Below are positions 1 through 7,340 of a stretch of DNA of 15,876 nucleotides, piece after piece (position 1 is the stretch's first letter; every line of letters begins with the position of its first letter). Made by a program: the position numbers and the translations under genes. The notes beneath the pieces were generated by a model, which was not told where the DNA came from, ran no database searches, and saw nothing but the letters and a program-made list of their open reading frames with translations. Source of the stretch: Planctomycetaceae bacterium (GTDB lineage Bacteria > Planctomycetota > Planctomycetia > Planctomycetales > Planctomycetaceae); the NCBI GenBank assembly GCA_020426065.1, contig JAGQQT010000028.1, positions 1 through 15,876 of the forward strand. The letters run 5' to 3'.

Positions 1-228
1 CATCAGCCCAAATTGCTGGTTTGTGATGAACCGACTGCGGCACTGGATGCCGCTTCAGGTCGGAAGGTGATGGAACTGCTGCGTGAAGTGTCCGTTGAAC
101 AAGATCGAGCAGTTATTGTGGTCACGCACGATAACCGTGTTTATGACTTCGGCGATTGTGTGATTGAAATGGTGGATGGTGTGGTTGATCACGTCGAACG
201 GAAATCCCCGCTACAAAAAATAGAATAA
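1..228 (+). CDS. ABC exporter ATP-binding protein, C-terminal part (DevA/LolD/MacB-like), 5'-truncated by window edge
   Basis: This is the C-terminal 75 residues of an ABC ATPase; the reading frame is open from the first base, so the N-terminus, Walker A and signature motif lie outside the window. Visible are Walker B with its catalytic glutamate (LLVCDEPTAALD), the D-loop in the same stretch, and the H-loop (VVTHD) followed by NRVYDFGDCVIEMVDG. That last stretch is typical of ATPases serving MacB/LolCDE/DevBCA-type exporters. The ATPase would hydrolyse ATP at the inner membrane to drive export of a lipid, lipoprotein or other envelope substrate. The stop codon is one base from the start of the membrane fusion protein gene, so the two are certainly one transcript and probably one machine. 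The permease is not in the window and presumably lies upstream. The ABC assignment is firm; the exporter subtype is inferred. Confidence 0.9.
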   Translation, partial: HQPKLLVCDEPTAALDAASGRKVMELLREVSVEQDRAVIVVTHDNRVYDFGDCVIEMVDGVVDHVERKSPLQKIE

Positions 229-229
229 G

Positions 230-1387
230 ATGAACCTGATGAGAGTCCCCCTGATACCTCTGATCTCGGTTGCCGCTCTGATCTTTGCGGCGTACCACGT
301 TTCCCATTCGCAGGCACCACCCCAGAAAGCGGTGCCACCGATTGAGCCAGCACGCTCGCCCTTTCCGGAAACCGTTGCCGGTTCTGGTGTGGTTGAATCG
401 CGCTCAGAAAATATCGAGCTGGCGACGGACGTTGCCGGTGTTGTTCACAAACTCTGGGTGCATGAAGGGGAACGGGTTGGAGTCGGGCAACTGCTGATCA
501 GCCTCGATGCCCGTGATGTCGAGGCCGATCTTGCTGTGCAGGAAACGATGCTCAAAAACAGTCAGGCAGAATGGAATCGACTCAAGGCCATGCCTCGTCA
601 AGAGGAAATCCCCTCACTGGCGGCCGCCGTCAATCAGGCCAAGGCAACGGTTCGAAAACGGCAGGATGCCTACGAAAGACAACAGCGGCTGAACCGGGAT
701 GGGATCGGTACAGATGAAGAACTTGTCTCCGCTCGCTCCGATCTGGAAGAGGCACAAGCTGCGCAGGAGCAGGCGGAAGCCGCTCACCGGCTACTGCTGG
801 CAGGAGCGTGGGATCAGGATCTGGCAATCGCTCAGTCTCAGATTCAGCAGATGGAAGCACAGTTGGAGAAATATCGGGTGGAACTGTCGCGACATGAGTT
901 GCGAGCTCCGGTTTCGGAATTCTTTTTGGAGGATGAGAGCCAGAAGGAAGTCTGGGAGGTTCTCAAAATCAATCGTCGGCCCGGTGAATTTATCGGGACA
1001 CCCCCCTCGGAAGCGGTCATCATCCTGGGCGATACGGGGCCGCGCCGGATTCGAGTGGATATCGATGAGCACGATCTGCCCCGTTTTCAGTCAGGGCGAC
1101 CAGCGATGGCCTATCCCCGCGGAGCCAGCAATCTAACTTACCCGCTGAAGTTTATCCGGGTGGAGCCTTACGTTATTCCCAAGCAGTCCTTGACGGGCGA
1201 CAATGCTGACCGGGTTGATACCCGAGTCCTGCAGGTGATTTACGAATTTGAAGATCCGCAGGTTTCGGTCTACGTGGGACAACAGATGGATGTGTTCATC
1301 GATCTGAGCAACACCAGTTCAGGTTCGAACGGCCAGTCGGCAGAACCAAAATCAGGTCCGACTGAGAGCCCGGCCTCTTCTACTTAA
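230..1387 (+). CDS. HlyD-family membrane fusion protein of ABC exporter (DevB-like)
   Basis: This 385-residue periplasmic adaptor would link an inner-membrane ABC exporter to the outer envelope. Residues 5-24 form a single N-terminal membrane anchor. Residues about 50-100 are the first half of a lipoyl-like domain (VAGVVHKLWVHEGERVGVGQ). Residues about 100-220 are alpha-helical and rich in Glu, Gln and Ala, which suits the coiled-coil hairpin. The second lipoyl half starts at LRAPV (224-228), and a beta-barrel region follows (about 270-360). The tail from 361 is Ser/Gly/Pro-rich and probably disordered. The second lipoyl half is odd: about 14 extra residues (around 229-243) sit between RAPVS and EVLKINRRPGEF, where relatives normally run straight on. 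The ATG lies one base after the ATPase stop, which indicates translational coupling. The substrate cannot be told from the sequence. Confidence 0.9.
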   Translation: MNLMRVPLIPLISVAALIFAAYHVSHSQAPPQKAVPPIEPARSPFPETVAGSGVVESRSENIELATDVAGVVHKLWVHEGERVGVGQLLISLDARDVEADLAVQETMLKNSQAEWNRLKAMPRQEEIPSLAAAVNQAKATVRKRQDAYERQQRLNRDGIGTDEELVSARSDLEEAQAAQEQAEAAHRLLLAGAWDQDLAIAQSQIQQMEAQLEKYRVELSRHELRAPVSEFFLEDESQKEVWEVLKINRRPGEFIGTPPSEAVIILGDTGPRRIRVDIDEHDLPRFQSGRPAMAYPRGASNLTYPLKFIRVEPYVIPKQSLTGDNADRVDTRVLQVIYEFEDPQVSVYVGQQMDVFIDLSNTSSGSNGQSAEPKSGPTESPASST

Positions 1388-1388
1388 C

Positions 1389-2084
1389 TCAGTAGGACAG
1401 TTCCAGGGCTTCGCAGAGAAACATCATCAGACGATTCGTCAAACGCAGTTTTTTAATGATCAGTTCCGGGAAGTCGGATCGAGTGATAGCGTTTTCCTGG
1501 AGAGGACTGACGGCAATGAAATCTTTTCGCTTGATTTCCTCAATCGCCTCATGATCAGTGTCAAAGCCTTTTGGCGGGCGGGTGAGGGAATCGCCTTCCA
1601 TGGTGAATTCTGCCTGAAATGCCTTTGCCTGCAGGATCTGTTTCCATTCACGGGGCTCGGCCGCAATCTTCTGTCGAATCCACAGGAGTGGATCTCGATC
1701 AGGATGCCAGATCCCGGCGGCAAGAAATGTCTGGCCAGGCTGGATATGCAGATAAGCTCCGGGAGCGTGGATGTCACACCCTGCTTCGTGCCGGAATTGC
1801 ATTCCAATGTGGGTTTTGTAGGGGGTTTTATCCTTTGCGAAACGGGTATCCCGATAAATCCTCAGCAGAGATCCCCGGGACTTCGTCGGTTTGACTTCCA
1901 GGAACGGAGAGATCCGCTTCATCGGAGTGACGAGTGACTCCATCAGAGCGATGGATGGATCGATGTAAGTCGCTTCGTAGCGGGTCTTCTGGCTGGCAAA
2001 CCAGTCGCGGTCATTATTGTTGGACAGTTCCCTCAAAAACGGGATAGTGTCAGCCGGGTAACCGGGAAATGTCGACTTCGCCAT
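1389..2084 (-). CDS. DUF2461 family protein
   Basis: This 231-residue cytoplasmic protein belongs to the DUF2461 (TIGR02453) family; the length matches the family's usual 210-230 residues. Family hallmarks are the N-terminal FLRELSNNNDRDWFASQKTRYE stretch (residues about 17-37) and the LLRIYRDTRFAKDKTPYKT segment (about 73-91), followed by GMQFRHEAG and a region rich in Trp, His and Pro. No signal peptide or membrane segment is seen. The biochemical role of the family is not established and I do not propose one. The ATG at 2084 is preceded by GGAAG with six to seven bases of spacing, a plausible ribosome binding site. The gene converges with the upstream exporter operon, with a single base between the stop codons, so there is no room for a dedicated terminator there. 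It appears to be monocistronic. Confidence 0.9.
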   Translation of the reverse strand: MAKSTFPGYPADTIPFLRELSNNNDRDWFASQKTRYEATYIDPSIALMESLVTPMKRISPFLEVKPTKSRGSLLRIYRDTRFAKDKTPYKTHIGMQFRHEAGCDIHAPGAYLHIQPGQTFLAAGIWHPDRDPLLWIRQKIAAEPREWKQILQAKAFQAEFTMEGDSLTRPPKGFDTDHEAIEEIKRKDFIAVSPLQENAITRSDFPELIIKKLRLTNRLMMFLCEALELSY

Positions 2085-2120
2085 GATTTGCTTCCACTAC
2101 GGCAATTCAGAACGGAATTA

Positions 2121-2170
2121 CTATCGGCTGAAGCCGATAGGTTTTGGGCCTTGGGCTCCAGACTAAAGTC
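2121..2170. repeat. REP-like palindromic element (two small hairpins)
   Basis: Positions 2121-2140 form a perfect 8-base-pair inverted repeat, CTATCGGC and GCCGATAG around a TGAA loop. About 20 bases later, 2161-2170 hold a second small palindrome, GACT-AA-AGTC. The two share the layout of a palindromic arm around a short A-rich core (CGGC-TGAA-GCCG, GACT-AA-AGTC), as expected of dispersed REP-type repeats whose arms vary with compensation. It lies in the 5' region of the DUF2461 gene and could fold in that leader. It lacks a U-tract, so it is not a convincing intrinsic terminator. That it is a dispersed family is inferred from form only; one copy is visible. Confidence 0.4.
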
Positions 2171-2192
2171 CTTACGCTCACATGCCAAGTAC

Positions 2193-2222
2193 AAAAACAG
2201 CCCGTCATGATGCGGGCTGTTT
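2193..2222 (-). terminator. Intrinsic (rho-independent) terminator of the 2253-4196 gene
   Basis: Read on the minus strand, a perfect 10-base-pair stem, AAACAGCCCG and CGGGCTGTTT (2195-2204 paired with 2213-2222), encloses an 8-base loop and runs into a T-tract (2193-2197 on the complement). It begins about 30 bases after the stop codon of the large minus-strand gene, where an intrinsic terminator is expected. On the plus strand the 3' flank is only TTT before CA, so plus-strand termination would be weaker. Confidence 0.8.
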
Positions 2223-2252
2223 CATGAGAAACTCAAATCGTCAGCAATAGAA

Positions 2253-4196
2253 TCAGTCTTCATCGGCTTCAATAACAACAATCAGCCAGCCATTGACCGC
2301 GTGAATGGAATCGATGAGGACAGGGATTTTCTTGCCTTCATCATCTGCTTCGAAAACGAAGGTGCGATCGATGGTTTCTTCGGCAACCTTGTCCGCAAAG
2401 CGCTGGCGGATACGGTCATTGAAAATGGGAGCATACGCAAAACCTTTTTCGTATTTGTCATCCAGATCTCCCCGCTCCATGAGTGGCGTGGAAATGACAT
2501 CACCAGCCACGGCGAGTTTGATTTTGTCTCCATCAAGCTGGAATGAAATGGGGAGTTCAATCCGTCGGGGTGGGTAATGTTTTTCCGTATCAGCCGGATT
2601 CAATCCCACACGCAGGATGACTTTGATCTGGTTTTCTTCGAACTGGACATGCAGCGGATCAACATCATAGATCAGTAGTTTTTCGCTTCGGTCGGCATCG
2701 GAGTTATCTTTGGGCTCATCCAGAGATTCAAATGCCCGTCGAAACTTGGCCATGAGTTGCTCGGCAAAATCCGGGAAGGCAATTCCATCCTTAGCGCGAG
2801 GTTCATCAGTCAGTTTGGACGGCTTGACATCGATGGTGTCAATCGCCAGAGCATTGTTGATCCAGCTTTCATGAATGTGCAATGTCATTCCGGTGGGGGA
2901 ATTAAAGACCGTTGTTGACCGGTCAGCCCCCAGTTGTCCGGGATTCATGAGCCGTTCTGCAATGCGCAGTTCGTCATCATCAGTCCGGGCCAGGACATCA
3001 TTCGGTGCAATGCCTTCCTCGGCCATTCTGGCACGTCGTTTAACATTTTCCTCGTTCAGGTCCCCGAACGTATCTTCAATCTCCTGGTTGAACTTTGGCA
3101 GGATGCGTCCCCTCAGTTTGCTGGCGGCAATCATTTCCGCTTTAGGGTTGGCTTCGAGGGCTTTCTGATAGGCGATTTTATCTCCGATCAGTTTGGCGAG
3201 CAGACCACGACGGTTCAGTTTGGCATCGAGCACATGGTTATTAGCATTGGCATAAACTGAAGCGGGAGAGAATGTGTACCGATTACCGTCGAAATGAATA
3301 TTCTTCTGTCCTTTAAAGTAGTGATTACCTGATGAGTAAACGGTTGCCTGATCCGTGACACCCCTCGTGGATGATTTGGTATTGCCATTGACTCGAATCA
3401 CAAAGCTGGCTTCATCATCGGATGGCAGGTAATCAATGTAGACACCCGACTGGGTGCGTTGAGTGCCGGTCACGCGTGCTCCCAGGATGCAGTCACACAC
3501 GGGGCCACATTCCCGTCGGCATTCGTGAAATGCATAGTCCGCAAACGGTTCCGAAACAAAAGTGCGAACATTGAAGTTATAGTAATTAATCCGGATGGCC
3601 TGATGCAGGTCTTCCAGTTTCTGAGAAGATCCCTGTTCCAGTTGTGCCAGCAGTCGTGGAACGGAGGGAGGCAGTTCCTGGTTCAGTTTAATGTCGACAT
3701 CCCTGTCATCAGATTCGTAACGCTCCAGGCCTTGCAGGAGAGAGGCAATCTGTTTGAATTCCGCATCCGAATTCGCGAGAGGTTCCATTCCCAGAATGAC
3801 TTCATATAGGGAGAGTCGACGAGAAATTTTTCCTTCAAGATCAACCAGCAGATCCACATCGGAAGCGACTTCAGAATTCTGCATCCCTTCGTATGTGGCA
3901 TTGAGTTGAGCGCGGAGTTTGCTGAGCAGTTCCTGTTGAGCCGGCAGATCGAGCGGGTCAAATCCATATAACTGGTTCAGGAGACTGCTGGTTTCCTGCG
4001 CCCAGGGCTGCCATTCTTCTGACAGCCCGACAAAATTGTCCTGTCGAAGTCCCCAGGGAGGTTCGTTGAGGAGTGCTTCTCGAAAGAGTGCCTGCAGGCC
4101 AACTTCATCCTGCGCCTGGGCCTGCTGGAGATTTCCCGGCAGGACAAACTGCATAGCGAGAATGATTGAAAAAGCTAGAAATGAAATCCGTCGCAT
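2253..4196 (-). CDS. Large secreted protein of unknown function
   Basis: This 647-residue protein matches no family I can name. Residues 1-29 look like a Sec signal peptide: MRR, a hydrophobic core (ISFLAFSIILAMQFVL), then a likely cleavage after AQA. Residues about 30-210 look helical and charged. At 226-236 there is a compact cysteine cluster, CRRECGPVCDC (C-x3-C-x3-C-x-C), which could form disulfides or bind a metal outside the cytoplasm. Residues 240-325 look beta-rich (GVYIDYLP, FVIRVNGN, NIHFDGNRYTF). Residues 330-430 are helical and charged, and 435-647 look mixed or beta-rich, ending in an acidic tail (EADED). No membrane segment beyond the signal is evident, so it is probably exported and soluble or envelope-associated. 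It stands alone between a divergent intergenic region and a strong terminator, so it is probably monocistronic. Its lack of a recognisable family suggests it may be lineage-restricted. Confidence 0.85.
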   Translation of the reverse strand: MRRISFLAFSIILAMQFVLPGNLQQAQAQDEVGLQALFREALLNEPPWGLRQDNFVGLSEEWQPWAQETSSLLNQLYGFDPLDLPAQQELLSKLRAQLNATYEGMQNSEVASDVDLLVDLEGKISRRLSLYEVILGMEPLANSDAEFKQIASLLQGLERYESDDRDVDIKLNQELPPSVPRLLAQLEQGSSQKLEDLHQAIRINYYNFNVRTFVSEPFADYAFHECRRECGPVCDCILGARVTGTQRTQSGVYIDYLPSDDEASFVIRVNGNTKSSTRGVTDQATVYSSGNHYFKGQKNIHFDGNRYTFSPASVYANANNHVLDAKLNRRGLLAKLIGDKIAYQKALEANPKAEMIAASKLRGRILPKFNQEIEDTFGDLNEENVKRRARMAEEGIAPNDVLARTDDDELRIAERLMNPGQLGADRSTTVFNSPTGMTLHIHESWINNALAIDTIDVKPSKLTDEPRAKDGIAFPDFAEQLMAKFRRAFESLDEPKDNSDADRSEKLLIYDVDPLHVQFEENQIKVILRVGLNPADTEKHYPPRRIELPISFQLDGDKIKLAVAGDVISTPLMERGDLDDKYEKGFAYAPIFNDRIRQRFADKVAEETIDRTFVFEADDEGKKIPVLIDSIHAVNGWLIVVIEADED

Positions 4197-4688
4197 CGGA
4201 GGTGTCTTTCCAGAAGGAACATCTTGGATCCCTCATGAGGTTGAAACCGTAAGTTGTGTATCGTCAGCCACTCAACACGATGTTTTTTGCAAATCTGGAG
4301 TGGCAGGCAATTTTTCCATCACACCTCCAAGATAAGGTATTCATATTTCCCACACCACCTAAATATCCCATAATGCTTAAGTTTTTGTGCTCTTGGGTAC
4401 ATCAAAAGAGTCCTCTAAGTACTCGACTGATAATCCCTTTCCAGACCTGCTTTGTTGTACAGAGTTAATCATTGGTATTGCATTTTGGGTGATTATCAAC
4501 AGGTTATAGACATGTCAGGTCTGGCAGATTCGGCAGATTGAGCTTCCATATTGGCTCCTGGACAACAGAAACAGATTCTGTGGCAAACGTATCATTTGGA
4601 GAACAGAATTGTTGTGAGGGTTGAGACTTTGACCGGTCTGAGAAAGAATGGACAAAGTCTGATCCGAAGAACAGCAGCAGAGCCTCCG
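4197..4688. other. AT-rich divergent intergenic region
   Basis: This gap separates two divergent genes and must hold their promoters, though none is clear-cut. On the plus strand TATAGA at 4505-4510 is a possible -10 box, but no good -35 box lies at the right distance. A perfect 9-base inverted repeat, CCAGACCTG (4441-4449) and CAGGTCTGG (4516-4524), flanks that candidate. Just after it GGCAGATT occurs twice in tandem (4523-4539). No hairpin with a T-tract and no RNA gene was recognised. The last part, 4551-4688, is open in the frame of the next gene and could be coding if translation begins at a TTG (4551) or GTG (4614). Its frequent AGA/AGG codons look unlike the gene that follows, so it is left as non-coding here. 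Confidence 0.4.
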
Positions 4689-5792
4689 ATGCAAGATTCC
4701 GCAGCCCGGGAACCCGATTCCGCACAGCTCGTCGCAACCCCACCGGGCGAGGCTGAGGACGTTGTTCGCTGGGAGAAGACCTGTTTGTGCGGGCAAGTGA
4801 TGCAGGGAGAGCGAGCAGAAGGCATGCTGCAGTTGCAATGTCAGGAATGTCAGCGGAAGCATCTGATCCTGCCAATCAGCACCTATCCGGAACCGCAGCG
4901 GGTCAGGAAAAAACGAAAACGGAAAGAGGGGCCACCAGTCACTGCGATCGCAACTCAGCAACTCGGCAGGTTGACAAAGGTCCTACAGATCGGACTGCGA
5001 ACATTCCTGCTTGCCCTGCAGCGTAAGCTGATCAATCTGCTCAAATCGATCTGGCAGGCATTCACTCCACTGCGGATTGCCGTGCTGGCTTTGACGGTTG
5101 TTCTGTTGATTGGAACGTCGGTGATCTGGCGACAACAGTCACGTGAATCCGCGGTTCGTACGTTACGGGAAGCCGTGGCACTGGCGGACGAAGCCTTTGC
5201 TGCTGAGCAATGGGGAACCGCGGCGACTGAGTATCATCGGGCGGCAGAGGCGATTGTTTACTTGAATCGAACTGATCCGCTGGCACTGGAAGTCCTGCAG
5301 AAACATCGGGAATTGGATGCATTTGACCAGATCTGCCAGCTCTCTCTTGCTGAGATTCTGAAAGAGGCGGGGCGTCCGGGGCAGAGTATTACGGACTGGG
5401 AACGATTTTTTCGTTTGCAGGTCGCCGACAAATGGTTGTTTTCCGAAGGCTGGCTGACTCCAGTCGATTTCGCTGGCCAGCCTGGACTCCGGCAGGTTAT
5501 CCCGCTCGAAGAGGGAACGATTGTGATCGAATGGCCTGCGTCTGAATTATCGGATGCAACAGAATTATCCGGGCATTTACTGCTGGCTGGGCAGTATGCT
5601 CAGATAGAACGCAGTGACCTGCCAGGTATTGACTGGATTGTCCGGATGAAATCCCCCTTTCTCTGTTGTTACGAACAGACTGCCCGCAGGCTCGGTTTTG
5701 AGCTGGAATCTCCGTGGATGCCGGAAGAGTCTTTGCTTCAACTGCTGCAGCGGCAACGACAACTCTGCCTGGAGCGAGGAGACAAGATATGA
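4689..5792 (+). CDS. Zinc-ribbon membrane protein of unknown function
   Basis: As called from the ATG the protein has 367 residues. Residues 32-54 hold two cysteine pairs, CLCG and CQEC (C32, C34, C51, C54), a layout typical of a small zinc ribbon. A very basic segment follows (71-79, RVRKKRKRK), then a predicted amphipathic stretch and one membrane segment at about 129-147 (RIAVLALTVVLLIGTSVIW). Residues about 155-225 look like tetratricopeptide-like helices (ALADEAFAAEQWGTAATEYHRAAEA), and the rest is a mixed domain that I do not recognise. The topology would be a cytoplasmic ribbon and a periplasmic helical domain. The start is uncertain: the frame is open back to TTG 4551, and GTG 4614 has GGAGAA about ten bases upstream, whereas ATG 4689 lacks a strong ribosome binding site. 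It was preferred because codon use changes near it. The stop overlaps the next ATG as ATGA. It is the first gene of the cluster. Confidence 0.7.
   Translation: MQDSAAREPDSAQLVATPPGEAEDVVRWEKTCLCGQVMQGERAEGMLQLQCQECQRKHLILPISTYPEPQRVRKKRKRKEGPPVTAIATQQLGRLTKVLQIGLRTFLLALQRKLINLLKSIWQAFTPLRIAVLALTVVLLIGTSVIWRQQSRESAVRTLREAVALADEAFAAEQWGTAATEYHRAAEAIVYLNRTDPLALEVLQKHRELDAFDQICQLSLAEILKEAGRPGQSITDWERFFRLQVADKWLFSEGWLTPVDFAGQPGLRQVIPLEEGTIVIEWPASELSDATELSGHLLLAGQYAQIERSDLPGIDWIVRMKSPFLCCYEQTARRLGFELESPWMPEESLLQLLQRQRQLCLERGDKI
5776..5781 (+). promoter_or_regulatory. Ribosome binding site that fixes the start at 5789
   Basis: GAGGAG ends seven bases before ATG 5789, an ideal Shine-Dalgarno placement. 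This ATG overlaps the preceding stop codon as ATGA and opens directly into a signal peptide. Together these reject the longer open frame beginning at 5714. Confidence 0.75.
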
Positions 5793-7285
5793 AATGGTTA
5801 TTTATTGCCTTCTGTCTGCTTCCTCTGCCAGTGTATGGTCAGGTGCAGGAGTTTTCGCTGCCGGATTTTGTCGCGGCAGAAAACCGCTGGCCAGAACTGG
5901 ATGGCAAACGAATCCGCGTGGAAGGGCGGTATGCCCAGTTTTCACCCAACGCTCTCCGGTTTCAGAACTGTGACATCAACTTCTTTCTGCCCGATGGAAT
6001 TACACGGCCACTGGGGCGATCCCGTACGATTCTGGTCAGTGGCGAATTCCAGCGTGACGGCAGTTCTTTTCGTGTTATGGTGGACACGTTGCAGCAACGT
6101 CCTGCCGAACTGGAAACGATCCAACTCTCCCGCTCTTTGTTACCAGGAAATGATGCACTTCCCTGGTTGACGCTGGGACAGAAAACTGTCCGGATGGGCA
6201 AGTTTTACGAAGATGAGCTTCTACAGAAAACCGGATATGAGATTCTCACTGAGGGTCTGCAGAAAAAGCGGGCCAGTCGGGTGGAAGTGACTTCCCGGTT
6301 TATCAAGGAGATTGCTGCCGATGCTGCCCAGTATGGGATGCCGGAAACTGTGGTGCAGAAGTATGAGCATGAAGCGTTCCGCCTGGAACTGGCTGAGAGT
6401 CAGGATCGTCCGGATTTTGATTTTGCCGAATACCGCAAACGGATTGCAGCTGTTTTGCCTGGTGCAAACATCCCGCTTTCCTCACTCAAGGGAAGTCTGT
6501 TCGAAGACTACCGGGCTGAGCCAGTCAAAACCTTTGACAGGTCCTCCGCTCACACTCAGCAGCAGTTGAGCCGACTGTTTTATATTGATGTCGTGCGTAC
6601 TGAATATGAACGACAGCTTCGAAAAGACGGTTCCAACGGAGATCAACTGGCCAGGATGTACGAGAAAGTGATCGAAGAAGATCAGGATTTTCCAGAGAAG
6701 TTACGGAATGCCGCTCTGGAGTTTCGCGCGAAAAACATCCTGATGCTCAGTCGCTCTGATCTGTTCGCGGTGGCTGAGCAGTTTCGTAAACAGGGAGAAG
6801 AAGAACTGGCCCGGGCAGCCATCAAACGCTGGTTGACCAATCGTCGGGAGCAACTGATTCGTGGTTCAGCGGCAGACTATCTGCAGACAGCCCTCGATTT
6901 TGATACTCACCTGGAAATGAGAGAAGAAGGGATCGAGACCGCTCTGGCTGGACTGCAACGCTTTCCGGATGCCGTTCCCCTGCGGGATCTGATCCAGCGA
7001 TGGGGATTTCGTCCCGAAGGAGATCGCTGGATTCGGGTTGGTGCGGAACCAGTCGGTGAGAAGCCCACGGGTGCGAAATCATCTGGAAAAATTGTGGCGG
7101 GAATGACCAGGGACGATGTGGTTTCGGTTCTGGGTGGTCCAAGAAAGGTTTCGCAATTATCTGCTCAGGGAGAAAATCTGTTAATCTGGTATTACCCCGA
7201 TGTCAAACTGGTGGTGCGATTTCGACAAAAGGGGATTTCACCCCATACCGTGACCGATCTGGGACCCCTCGAAATGGTTCCCTAA
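5789..7285 (+). CDS. Secreted protein with C-terminal SmpA/OmlA (BamE-like) domain
   Basis: This is a 498-residue exported protein. Residues 1-17 (MKWLFIAFCLLPLPVYG) are a short, clear signal peptide, with likely cleavage before QVQ. Residues about 22-105 look like a small beta-barrel of OB-fold type (GKRIRVEGRYAQF, RTILVSGEFQ, SFRVMVDTL). Residues 130-400 are mainly helical and charged. Residues about 434-490 (KIVAGMTRDDVVSVLGGP, then LLIWYYPDVKLVVRF) match the SmpA/OmlA/BamE-type fold: the GMT-x4-V-x2-LGGP turn followed by a two-stranded tail. In proteobacteria that fold occurs in BamE, a part of the outer-membrane protein assembly machine. Here it sits at the end of a much longer protein without a lipobox, so BAM function should not be assumed. 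Translation is coupled to the zinc-ribbon gene by ATGA. The domain call is moderate and the rest is unknown. Confidence 0.8.
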   Translation: MKWLFIAFCLLPLPVYGQVQEFSLPDFVAAENRWPELDGKRIRVEGRYAQFSPNALRFQNCDINFFLPDGITRPLGRSRTILVSGEFQRDGSSFRVMVDTLQQRPAELETIQLSRSLLPGNDALPWLTLGQKTVRMGKFYEDELLQKTGYEILTEGLQKKRASRVEVTSRFIKEIAADAAQYGMPETVVQKYEHEAFRLELAESQDRPDFDFAEYRKRIAAVLPGANIPLSSLKGSLFEDYRAEPVKTFDRSSAHTQQQLSRLFYIDVVRTEYERQLRKDGSNGDQLARMYEKVIEEDQDFPEKLRNAALEFRAKNILMLSRSDLFAVAEQFRKQGEEELARAAIKRWLTNRREQLIRGSAADYLQTALDFDTHLEMREEGIETALAGLQRFPDAVPLRDLIQRWGFRPEGDRWIRVGAEPVGEKPTGAKSSGKIVAGMTRDDVVSVLGGPRKVSQLSAQGENLLIWYYPDVKLVVRFRQKGISPHTVTDLGPLEMVP

Positions 7286-7340
7286 TTTGTTTTTCCTCAA
7301 TTCATCTGTTGGTCTTTCAGGTCTTTAGGACTCAGCACTG

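Noticed and set aside
3459..3809. Plus-strand open frame inside the large secreted protein gene
   Set aside because: It lies opposite a continuous 647-codon gene with a signal peptide and terminator, and has no supporting motif or ribosome binding site.
4494..4502. TTATCAACA resembling a DnaA box
   Set aside because: It has one mismatch to the consensus and stands alone, with no cluster of boxes or origin-linked genes.
5714..5788. N-terminal extension of the SmpA-domain protein from 5714
   Set aside because: It would put 25 residues before an evident signal peptide and overlap the zinc-ribbon gene by about 80 bases. ATG 5789 has an ideal ribosome binding site and an ATGA overlap.
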